Positions 44,630-54,522 of a DNA stretch of 64,000 bases are shown here, in pieces; within the stretch, counting starts at the first letter, position 1; each line of letters opens with the position of its first letter. Position numbers and translations under genes: made by a program. Where the stretch lies: positions 279,903,803-279,967,802 of the forward strand of contig NC_073745.1 in NCBI RefSeq assembly GCF_029784135.1, given 5' to 3'. The notes under the pieces are model-generated. The model did no database searches and had not been told where the DNA came from. It saw only the letters and a program-made list of their open reading frames with translations. The stretch is from Toxorhynchites rutilus septentrionalis. Taxonomy: Eukaryota; Arthropoda; Insecta; Diptera; Culicidae.

Positions 44630-45129
44630 NNNNNNNNNNNNNNNNNNNNNNNNNNNNNNNNNNNNNNNNNNNNNNNNNNNNNNNNNNNNNNNNNNNNNNN
44701 NNNNNNNNNNNNNNNNNNNNNNNNNNNNNNNNNNNNNNNNNNNNNNNNNNNNNNNNNNNNNNNNNNNNNNNNNNNNNNNNNNNNNNNNNNNNNNNNNNNN
44801 NNNNNNNNNNNNNNNNNNNNNNNNNNNNNNNNNNNNNNNNNNNNNNNNNNNNNNNNNNNNNNNNNNNNNNNNNNNNNNNNNNNNNNNNNNNNNNNNNNNN
44901 NNNNNNNNNNNNNNNNNNNNNNNNNNNNNNNNNNNNNNNNNNNNNNNNNNNNNNNNNNNNNNNNNNNNNNNNNNNNNNNNNNNNNNNNNNNNNNNNNNNN
45001 NNNNNNNNNNNNNNNNNNNNNNNNNNNNNNNNNNNNNNNNNNNNNNNNNNNNNNNNNNNNNNNNNNNNNNNNNNNNNNNNNNNNNNNNNNNNNNNNNNNN
45101 NNNNNNNNNNNNNNNNNNNNNNNNNNNNN
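44630..45129. other. assembly gap, 500 N
   Basis: Exactly 500 N, a conventional placeholder, so the true distance is unknown. It interrupts unit 5. Further array units could be hidden here. Confidence 1.
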
Positions 45130-45227
45130 GTCTACGAGATAACCATTTCGTTTTCTTTTTAATTTATTTTGCTTACTGGTTAGTACATTCAAAATAAATA
45201 TTTAACACATGTTTTGACATCCTGATA

Positions 45228-45956
45228 CGAGGGTCACTATTTATATTTCGGGAATTGGCAACACTGATGTCATGTGAGTCCATCTGACGGTTCCATCGTA
45301 AAGTTTGACATTTTTGACGATATACGTACTCAGACCATTTTGTCGTACGGACGCTATTTGTTTATTTTATATTTAGTTGAAAGTTTGGTCTCGGCAAAAA
45401 AATGGAACTGAATCGTGAACATTTTCGTGCGATGATTTTTTACGACCTTCGACGTGGATTATCACAACAAGAGTGCGTCAATCAACTTAATTTGACTTTT
45501 GGCGATGAAGCTCCATCAAAAACCACTGTGTATCGCTGGTATAGTGAATTCAATCGTGGTCGTAGTTCGCTGTCCGACGAGTTTCGTGAAGGTCGTCCAA
45601 AATCGACTGTAGTACCAGAAAACATCGATGCTGTGCACGAAATGATTAAGCAAGATCGTCATGTAACCTATGGTGAGATTGAGGCATCCCTAAGCATTAG
45701 TTCCACCAGCATATATGCGATTTTACATGAACACTTAGTTGTGCGAAAATTATGTTCACGTTGGATCCCACATAATTTGACAATCGCTCAAAAAAAAAGC
45801 TCGTGTCGATTGGAATAAATGCTTTGAAAATTGGTTTAAGCGCATGCAAAAGTGTATCGATCATCGTGGCGAGTACTTTGAAAAACAATAAAAATATATT
45901 CGCGGCTTAACTATTTGTTTTTGTTCCTATTCCCGAAATATAAATAGTGACCCTCG
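45228..45956 (+). mobile_element. internally deleted mariner with perfect 28-bp inverted repeats
   Basis: The 28-bp left end starting CGAGGGTCACTATTTATATT (45228-45255) is matched exactly in reverse at 45929-45956, and TA flanks both sides (45226-45227, 45957-45958). Length is 729 bp against about 1.3 kb for a full mariner. Perfect ends suggest recent mobility, perhaps in trans. Confidence 0.95.
45402..45892 (+). pseudogene. mariner transposase with catalytic domain deleted
   Basis: The first 138-codon frame (45402-45818) holds the N-terminal DNA-binding part: two helix-turn-helix regions, GRPKSTVVPENIDAV between them, and WIPHNLTIAQKK at the end. A run of nine A then shifts the frame by one. 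In the other frame the sequence passes from RVDW straight to the C-terminal FENWFKRMQKCID and GEYFEKQ before a stop near 45891. All three catalytic Asp are gone. Only a DNA-binding fragment could be made. Confidence 0.85.
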
Positions 45957-46390
45957 TACATTATATCAACGCTAGGTTTACGGACATAAACCTTCGCGCT
46001 CTGACATCAATTGATATTTTGTGTTTCATTTTTTCTATTGTTACTTTTTGGCAACAGTTATTTATCGCTTGTGTTTATTTATCGGATAACGGAGATAGCC
46101 GATCGAAGTATTGTCGGTACATTCCTATGTATTGTTGATGTGATGTTTGAAAATTTTCTCAAACTTTTGCCTACATTACGATCGCGTCAAATTGACGCAT
46201 TATCGTAGAGTAGGTACACCACATAGAGAATTTCAATATTTCAACGCTTTAAAAAAAGACATCATTATATATTCACCTCGATCAAAGCATAAAAGTCATT
46301 ACAAGAGATGAAATGAAAATACAGACGGTTTTTGTTATTTTCCCTATAACGTTTGAAATGCGCAAAATGGAGCGTTCCGTAAACCTAGTG

Positions 46391-46545
46391 TTAAATGAGT
46401 TAAAAGTTTAATTAAATGTGCTATCCTCCCATACTGGTACAGCATTTACCCAAGCGTGAGGCGAGTTCGTGTATGATATATATGTCATAGCAATATAAGA
46501 GCAATATAACAGAGCTAAATAAGAGACACTTTGCATGCTCTCCGT
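46391..46545. repeat. dispersed repeat, uninterrupted copy of the one split at 58014-59965
   Basis: TTAAATGAG..., GTGCTA.CCTC.CATA.TGGTA.AGCATTT, and AGAGCAATAT...AGAGACACTTTGC here match in order 58014-58080 and, after a 1.8-kb interruption, 59912-59965. It shows what that locus looked like before the insertions. Confidence 0.55.
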
Positions 46546-47929
46546 TTTACTCTCAGCAAAAATAGCTCTCTTCCGATATAAGATTCAATATCATTTTATA
46601 ATGTGATGTAATATTCTCGTGCCTTGGTATAACAGTATGGTTATGTGGTCTGTTCCTTACTTACAAACGTTTTAACAATCTTCAAAAAGTTGCTTTTATT
46701 TCTGCCAAAGATGATATATTTTCTGCCAACGTTAGTTTGAGTGTTGTAGCGATAAACCGTGACAAGTTGACACACATCGTTATTGTTTACGATTTACAAA
46801 TTGAAATGATAGATAATTGAATGAGTGAAATAGTGAAAGATTGAATAGATGGAAAAGAAAAAAAGATAGAGTAGAAAAGTAGAATTTGAATAAATCGATG
46901 ATGCACAAATTTCTTTATCACATTTTGGGTTTTCAACCTGTTTTGCTCCATTCCCCTCTTTACGAAAATTAATCCCAGTGCTTCCTGCCTAGCATTCCTT
47001 CAGTAAAGTAATGAAGAAATGCGAACGAGTTCCAAGTTGATTTTATACTTGTATCCAATTACAAAAAGGTATATAACGTCTGTCAAGTCAGTATAGCATC
47101 TTCGCCTCAACAATTTCCGCCAAAATCGTAATTCTTGAGAACGTTGTCGAAAAGCACATCTCATGTGATCTCCGATATGCACTCTGTTACGGTGTTTTGT
47201 TTCCATTAGCAGCATTGTAGAAAATTCTGTTTAACATAAATACTACGCAAAAGACAACAACACTAGTAAGAATAAGTACCGATCAATTGTAGATCGATGA
47301 GTTTGATCTGAAATTGATCTGAAACTTGCATCACCGCCAGTCGGAAGGCCTTTCAAACCATGTCCAAATCTTGTTCTCTAATATAAGGAAAATATGTTTC
47401 AAGTTTAATCTGTTGTAAAAAGTCTTAACAAATGCTGTACAATTTCCTATTTAATGGTCTTCTGTACTGTTTCGTCGTCTGTTCCATCATCGTTCACTGA
47501 CGAAAGTCTTTCAAACATTGCGAAGTTGTTCAATTAACGTAAATTTGGAAATGTTTGCCGAGGATGGCAAATTTTAGCGTATCCATCAAGTTTTTGAGGC
47601 AATTTTTGCTAATCATTGTCATCTTGAAAGTGAAGTTAATGTGCAATACTCCCTTGCACAATTCCCCCTTTTAATGACCAAATTCCCCACTAGGGGGAAT
47701 TCCCCACCGGTTGAAAGTCACCGGTTTAAAGAGTAAAATTATTTTTACTTGTACAATCATACAAATCAATCATCAAAGTTGATCGGCATACATTATATAC
47801 TAAGTAATGTTCGGATTGTTCAGAAGTCTAACTTTGCACAGAAAAAATGCTTAGAACTACGTGAATGGGTGCAATACAAGTCGGCGCAAACGGTGGCTAA
47901 GTCAGAATCGATAATTGGGAAGTTTGTTT

Positions 47930-48020
47930 GACGTAGGATTACGTCGGTAACATATTCACTGAAAAATTGCAATTCAGATGCAACTTCAATCAAATGATTT
48001 CTAAGTCAACAGTAGTCCTA
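47930..48020. repeat. short inverted pair of the GACGTAGGATTACG family
   Basis: TTGACGTAGGATTACGTC near 47930 and AGTCCTACGTCTA near 48008 form an imperfect inverted pair about 90 bp apart, like the ends of the element at 16275-16912 with most of the interior missing. Confidence 0.5.
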
Positions 48021-48229
48021 CGTCTATCTTGCTGTTATATCACAGATATAACCCACCCCTTTTTAAATACCAGAATCTTCCATATCTTCCATTCCAGAAA
48101 TATTGTTTGTATTTTCATTTGATAGAGCAATCAGGGAAAATCACTAAGAACTTAAACTTCACTTTACCTTTGGCTGAAATTCTGAAAAATTTTCACTAAT
48201 GAAAGTTATTGCCATCATCCACTGTTGGC

Positions 48230-49837
48230 GAAGTATTCCAACCCAACTCTCCTCCTCTTGGTTAGACACGCATAGCGCCGATTTCTCCGGAACGACATCC
48301 ATGCCATGAACGCAACTTCTGCGATTGCTTTCTCGGAAGATTCCTCTAGGTCACCTGAACGCGACGTGAAGCACCATGTTCAATGTATCTCAAGATAACA
48401 TTTTTTCCAAGCAATCCAATAGTCGGTTATAGTCATCGAAGGATTGCAGCTCTCTCATCAGAATGACCTCATATTGTTCCGTTCGATTCCTTGCTAGCGT
48501 TCAAATGTTCCCGTTTCGTGTATTCCATCATCGCCAACGGAACCAGCCGGGTTGTGCAGAGGAAAAAGACCAACTCGTGCCACGAATTCATTTCGCGCTT
48601 TTTTGTTACATTCCGAAATACCGTTGATATTTACGGTACTATTCAAATTTACCTCGGTGGTTTTTTTTCTGCAATGGTTGCTCTGAGTAATACAGCCGTG
48701 GGGATTGTGTTCGCCCACTGAAGAGCGTTTTGAATTCAAATATTTTTACGCAAATTGAAGCGATAGCTAGCTGAGATTACTGTCATTCATTTCTCCCGCG
48801 CGCTTCCTTTCGAACCACAACAAAACCGCAACACGTTCCCCATTCTAAATGCTCCCAACATATGTACCAATTTTCTCGCTGTAGTTTATGAGTTTTTGGC
48901 TCTTCTTTCTTCAATTTTCAGCACGTCATTGTCACCGCTTGAATGGCTCCGACTGACGGCGGCTCTTCACTGGGGGTACAAGGTGTTCGGTACGGTACGG
49001 TACGCGAGCGAAAGTGTGGCCACGTCAATGTCAGCCAGCGGTTGTATTTCTGGGCGCGCTGAGGCGGAAAAATTCTCAGCTCATTCACCAAGCACACAAG
49101 CACGCAAGCTGCCTGAGCGCGGGGACTATCTTAAGTGATAACACGTGTAAACGCCGCCCACCACTTCGCCGCTGCCCCGTTACGTGGGAACATATATGCC
49201 ACACCAAATCCGAAGCTCCTCTCTCCTAACACACTTTGCTAATAACCGTCCTCGTCGTCGTCGACCCGATGGGGAAACTTGTCAGATTGATTGGCCCGAC
49301 TTCCGTGTTTTTATTTAGTATTACGCACACACATATGTTATCCCTTCGTATAGGATAGAGAGAGAGAGAGAGAGAGGAAGAGCGCGTGGGTGAGCTCATC
49401 CGGCGCGGTTTCGAAATATGTGATCTATTATGGTTTACACGGTGCGGTTAATCACTTCCCGGTCGTTTGTAAGTACTACCCGGGAATGCTTTTAGTAGTA
49501 GCAGTAGATAGCGGTGGGCTCGCGGAGGGAAATACGTTTGAGGAACAGATGGTTATATCTCCATAAGAGGATCGATAAGGGCTGATATTTTCAGAAAATT
49601 CGCTCCGTCAGTTGAGATTGGAAATATTGTAGGAATCAACACAAACTGCAATAGTTGCTGTCATTTGGAATTTAAAATGATCAACAACAACGTCAGCTAC
49701 GTCCATATGGTGGTTAGTTTTGATGCATATGAAATCCATTATCCTTACGTGCACTTCAAGACTTTTTCTATTGGTAAAAATTTTGAATTCTTGATTTTCA
49801 CATGCTTTACTTGAGGTTAATTTTTCACCAACATAGA
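48230..49837. other. GC-rich host-like island then spacer, no gene seen
   Basis: 48230-49560 is GC-richer, with CpG-containing simple motifs (GGTACGGTACGGTACG near 48990) and an (AG)n run near 49350-49375. Frames overlap on both strands and lack domains. 49560-49837 is AT-rich spacer. It may be regulatory or untranslated DNA of a host gene. Confidence 0.4.
49350..49375. repeat. (AG)n microsatellite
   Basis: A short uninterrupted AG run in GC-rich host-like DNA. Confidence 0.9.
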
Positions 49838-49839
49838 TA

Positions 49840-51104
49840 TTAGGCTGTCAAAAAAGTCCTGCGGTATTTCCGCGAGGTGTCGTTGTAAGCGCGTAGTTCT
49901 AGTTGTATTCATTGTATCGAGTCATACTATAGCTTGTTGGAAAGGTATTTTTGCGCGCTATAATATAGTCCTTGACAGTGTTTTGTTTGGTTAAGTCGTT
50001 CGTGAGTTATAGTGTCGCAAATATGGAGCAAAATAAAGAGAAAATCCGACATATTTTACAGTACTACTATGACAAAGGCAAAAATGCATCTCAAGCTGCC
50101 AATAAAATTTGTGCAGTTTATGGACCCGATATAGTTTCCATTTCCACCGCACAACGATGGTTTCAACGTTTTCGTTCTGGTGTAGAGGTCGTCGAAGATG
50201 CGCCACGCTCCGGAAGGCCTGTCGTCGAAAATTGCGACAAAATCGCTGAATTAGCCGAGAAAGACCGGCATAGTAGCAGCCGTAGCATCGGCCAAGAGCT
50301 GGGGATAAGTCATCAAACCGTTATTAACCATTTGAAGAAGCTTGGATTCAAAAAGAAGCTCGATGTATGGGTGCCACACACGTTGACGCAAAAAACATCT
50401 TTGACCGTATCGACGCATGTGAATCGCTGTTGAATCGCAACAAAATCGACCCGTTTCTGAAGCGGATGGTGACTGGCGATGAAAAGTGGGTCACTTACGA
50501 CAACGTGAAGCGCAAACGGTCGTGGTCGAAGCCCGCTGAAGCGGCTCAGACGGTGGCCAAGCCCTCATTAACGGCCAGGAAGGTTCTGCTGTGTGTTTGA
50601 TGGGATTGTCAAGGAATAATATATTATGAGTTGCTTCCCTATGGCCAAACGCTCAATTCGGACCTGTACTGCCAACAACTGGACCGCTTGAAGGTAGCAC
50701 TCATGAAGAAGAGGCCATCTTTGATAAACAAAGGCCGTATTGTCTTCCATCAGGACAACGCCAGGCCACACACTTCTTTGGTGACGCGGATGGGAGGTTC
50801 TTTTGCATCCGCCGTATAGTCCGGACCTTGCACCAAGTGACTACCACCTGTTTTTGTCCATGGCGAACGAGCTAGGTAGTCAGAAGTTAGCCACAAAAGA
50901 GGCCTGTGAAAATTGGCTATCCGAGTTTTTTTTTTACCAATAAGGAAGCGAGCTTCTTTAACAGGGGTATTATGAAGTTGGCATCTCGTTGGGAACAAGT
51001 CATCGAACAAAACGGCGCATATTTGACTTAAAACAGATGATTGTAACTAATTTTATGAACAAATGAAAATTCAAAAAAAAAGCAGGACTTTTTTGACAGC
51101 CTAA
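49840..51104 (+). mobile_element. mariner element, 1265 bp, with perfect 23-bp inverted repeats
   Basis: The left end TTAGGCTGTCAAAAAAGTCC (first 20 of 23 bases) is matched exactly in reverse at the right end. TA lies on both sides (49838-49839 and 51105-51106). Length and end structure are those of a full-length mariner. Confidence 0.95.
50023..51030 (+). pseudogene. broken mariner (DD34D) transposase
   Basis: The start is ATG 50023 (MEQNKEKIRHILQYYYDKG). The DNA-binding part reads through GRPVVENCDKIAEL and LGISHQTVINHLKKLGF to VPHTLTQK. Then a frameshift near 50395 moves the catalytic domain to another frame: first Asp in MVTGDEKW (50466-50489), an in-frame TGA at 50598 in place of Trp, second Asp in FHQDNARPH (50745-50771). 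A deletion of about 20 bp plus a frame change follows, then the third Asp in YSPDLAPSDYHLF (about 50814-50852), and a C-terminus to QVIEQNGAYLT. All catalytic Asp are present but the gene needs several repairs to be active. Confidence 0.9.
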
Positions 51105-51106
51105 TA

Positions 51107-53644
51107 TATTAATCGACAAGAACAGGTGGTAATCAATTGATGCTAAGCCCGGACGATAAGCTGAATGCGTAAGAGCCACCCAACCAGACTACTGGAGCTT
51201 CTGGTGACCTCGTTCATGGTGGTTTCCTTCGGACGGTCCAATTCTTGTCAAACAGGTCCGAATGAAGAATTAGACAATGATCATATTTTGTGATTTCCTG
51301 ACAATTCTACCAAACACACAGAAAAAAAAAATACACCAGAGCGCTGTGTCTGATACACGACCACATATTTGACGAAGAATTACGTTAGGCTACTTGTTGC
51401 ATATAGATAGGGGATATATGGAGGGTGATTGAATAGTAGAACCTTACCGAGTCTGAAAAAATAGCCATTCATTTCTACAATCACCTATTCGTTTAAATAA
51501 AATCTTTTTCCCGCCAGCCATTTCTTAAAATTCGGTAGCAAATAGTTGGTGCAACATCATGAGAATACGGTGGGTACGACAAAAAGTCAGTCTTATTAGA
51601 GTATGTATCTGTTATACGACTATTGTTCCATGGGATCAAATGTTGTGTTGAAGAAAAACAATAGGAATTGTCGTAAGATACAATACTTATACTTCAAACT
51701 TCAAATACTTTAAACACACAATCTTGAAAACCTTTTCTTGTTTTTGAATCTAACCCGTGTCGTTCAGTTGTAAATGAATGAAATGCACATTCTTTAATAT
51801 CAAAAAAAAAAAATCCTTACAAAACACAACATAACTTACATAACTTACAAAGTTGTGCCTCCATGAATTTCGATAGACTTCAGCTGTACTTTTCTTCCAA
51901 TCAAAGCAGGAAATAAAAATCTCAGCTTTTCTGACACAATAAGCTTTCTGTAGGTTTCTGTACGAAATTCACAGTAATAAAAGCTGAGTTTCATCAGCAG
52001 TTCTCTAACTTCTCATAAACAGTCAAAATCAGTCGTCACTATTCTCCATTCAGAATAGCCTCTCACTATTTTGGGTGCCAATTGTCCTACAAAATTCAAA
52101 TTCTGATACATTACGATAACTGTTTTGTTTATGTTTTCTGAAACAGCTGCTAAATTGGTACCACAGCATTCAGCGTCATCGATGCTCATATGGAATCATT
52201 GGAAGTAGTGCAAAGAACAATTTTTTCAGCATTCGCCATTCTCGTCGGAAAAATGACACTTCTTCTGAGGCCTTCGAAGAATCGACTATTTTTTTGGCAT
52301 TTCAATAACGCTAATAACTATTTTCGCTACGGTCGAATTCTGATAATTTACATACCAATCGAATTCTCTAAGATTTGTTTGAAAACATTTTCTCATACAT
52401 TTCTTCTGGTCATTTGAATGTTTACCTACTCGTACCGTTCACAACGGGCAACTAATGTACTCGTTTCTGTTCGTTTTTGACTTATTGGTATAAATAAGCC
52501 ATCTGGGATTTGAATTTACAGTCTCAATCCAGCTAACGAGCAGATAATATTTTTCCTAACGCTGATATCACTCACATATACACACAGCTCGATACAAGAA
52601 TGCAGAGAGTGGAAAATATGGCAAAACAGTAGTACAATTTTGCTCGGTGGAACCATCGCGACGATTCGCATGTCATTGCGTCACGTACTCGTCGTATCAC
52701 ATTGCATCACGCACACGCACTACAAATCGCCTGCCTCGAAGAGGAGGAGCCCACTGTATTGAAGTGTTTATTCAAAAAGATGTCGATTGTAGCGAAAACA
52801 CCGGTAATCATAATACGGAATAACCGTAAAATAATTTGTCCAAAGTACCAAATACAACGAATTTTTGTTGGAAGAATGCTGAAGCATGAAGCATTACTGT
52901 TGCATGGGCTGAGGTTCAATTCCATTTTAAGGGGGTATTGTAGAGTAGAGACACGAATTTCGGACGTTTTTTCGAGCTCCGTAAAAATAAAACAAAGAAT
53001 ATTTCTGCTATCCATTATATCATTATTTGTTCATCTATCTTTTAACAATGAAACAAAAATTGAACGGAGAAAAAAGAATCATAACTAGAATAGGGGGTTG
53101 TGCCATGGCGTACACGATTGCAGTTCTACTGGTTATCCGAAACGAAAATATCGAACAGTTTCTGAATCAGTAAAGATGCCGCTATCGCATGAACCTCGGA
53201 CAAGTCAAAAACATCTATTTTGACAAAATGGCGGTCGTTTGAAAAACAAAATGCGGTTTATAACGTTTTTTTCTTACGTTTCCCAGTTTAGAAAAAAAGT
53301 GAAATTCAAAAAAGTATCATTTTTAGAGGTTCATGCGATAGAGAGTTGCATGCAAATTGTATTCATATAAATTCGACATGAATCGGTTCGGTAGAACTTG
53401 AGATATTGTGTACGCCAGTTTGAAAAAAACAAGTTTCGAGAAAACCGTACCAGTTTAGATACCCACTAACATGGCTCTAACTCGGTAAATAATAGGATTT
53501 TCGATAAGTCCTTTCTAGAGTATATTATAGAATGCCAAAACTACAGAAATATGAAGTAATTTGATTTTTTTCAAATTTCTAGACTAGAATGCGGAATACC
53601 TTAAGCGGAATGTAGGAGTAAAAGTGTTTATAGTTTGTGGTGGA
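51107..53644. other. AT-rich spacer, no gene seen
   Basis: No gene, transposon end or RNA was recognised. The longest frame (52702-53088, plus) has no domain or coding composition. 53090-53640 has a different, more mixed composition and may be an old repeat. Confidence 0.45.
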
Positions 53645-53650
53645 TGTGTG

Positions 53651-53664
<14 letters not shown>
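53645..53664. repeat. (TG)n target microsatellite, left of the R1-clade element
   Basis: About ten TG units lie directly beside the 26-base poly(T), which is the poly(A) tail of the minus-strand element. It forms one side of the insertion target; the other side is at 56782. Confidence 0.95.
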
Positions 53665-53697
<33 letters not shown>

Positions 53698-53964
53698 TGA
53701 GGAACGCTCTACCAGCCTTACCTGGGAAGGGTTAACCCAGACGTCGAGTGGGGATCGCACCCACAAAAACCAAGCCCTCTACTCGTTGCCTTATTCCCCC
53801 TGGGACCACATCTAGGCGACTACTTCAGGGGGCGGCTGTGCTCATGCACTTCTCGAGTTTTCAACGCAAACTAGCGTTGTCCTTCCCTTTTTCTCAATAT
53901 TTTTTTCTTTCCATTCGTTATTAATTCCACTGCGCTGATGTCCTCTTCGCAGGCATTTTGAATT

Positions 53965-54492
53965 TACCCGTCGAGACGTGAACCGATTAGGAATTGCCCT
54001 CCAACTTGACGCGCAACCCGTCACAGCCACCCTCGCGGGGTTTCTCACCTGTCGAGACGTGAACCGATTAGGAAGCGCCCTCCAACTTGACGCGCGCCCC
54101 GTCACAGTCACCCTCGCAGGATTTCTCTTCCCAACGGAGCGCCGATTAGGCAGTGCCCTCCAACCTGACGCGCACTCCGTCACAGCTACTCTCGTGGGGT
54201 ATTCACCATTTTGATCGTGGCTTCATCCTTGATGCTCGTTCCTTCGAAATGTTCGCGGTGTTCCTCCATCCAGGCCACGATCAGGCGTTGTCAGGTAGGC
54301 CTTTTGCTGTTCTCCGCGGCAGTATCCGTTTACCTGTCGAGACGTGCACCGATTAGGAAGCGCCCTCCAACTTGACGCGCGCCCCGTCACAGTCACCCTC
54401 GCAGGATTTCTCTTCCCAGCGGAGAGCCGATTAGGTGGTGCCCTCCAACACAACGCGCACCCCGTCACAGCTACTCTCGTGAGGTACCATCT
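53965..54492 (-). repeat. five 78-81 bp repeats in the 3' UTR of the R1-clade element
   Basis: Units containing CCGATTAGG..GTGCCCTCCAAC, then ACGCGC..CCCGTCACAG, then A.CCTCGC.GG begin at 53983, 54064, 54142, 54349 and 54427. They form a block of three and a block of two, separated by about 130 bp of other sequence. The spacing is 81, 78 and 78 bp within blocks. Conservation of the core suggests an RNA structure used for recognition of the 3' end, but this is inference. Confidence 0.85.
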
Positions 54493-54522
54493 CTTGCAAC
54501 AGCCGTCGCCGTTGTTCACCTT

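Larger units (their letters stand above)
28104..45129 (-). mobile_element. head-to-tail array of five R4/Dong-clade non-LTR retrotransposons
   Basis: Five copies in the same orientation occupy this stretch: units at 28132-32195, 32209-36272, 36322-40384, 40417-41256 (deleted) and 41280 into the gap. Read on the minus strand, each copy's poly(A) tail is joined to the exact 5' end (GGTTCTC or GTTCTC) of the next. Junctions carry tails of 10 to about 45 A and 0 to 7 extra bases (TTT, T, none, GAGGCTT). Units 1 and 2 have the same length of 4064 bp and unit 3 is one base shorter, at its 5' end. They differ at only about half a dozen sites that I noticed. Such an arrangement is unusual for non-LTR elements, which normally insert singly and are often 5'-truncated. 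Misassembly of a long repeat must be excluded. Confidence 0.93.
45959..48229. other. AT-rich spacer with repeat fragments, no gene seen
   Basis: No coding sequence is supported. It contains the dispersed repeat at 46391-46545, the near-palindromic TTCCCCACTAGGGGGAA at about 47683-47699, and the GACGTAGGATTACG pair at 47930-48020. The rest is unrecognised AT-rich DNA. Confidence 0.45.

Noticed and set aside
28104..45129. A mosquito telomere made of retrotransposons
   Set aside because: The array is flanked on both sides by ordinary DNA (a hAT-like fragment to the left; mariner and spacer to the right), so it is internal here. Telomere function is not supported.
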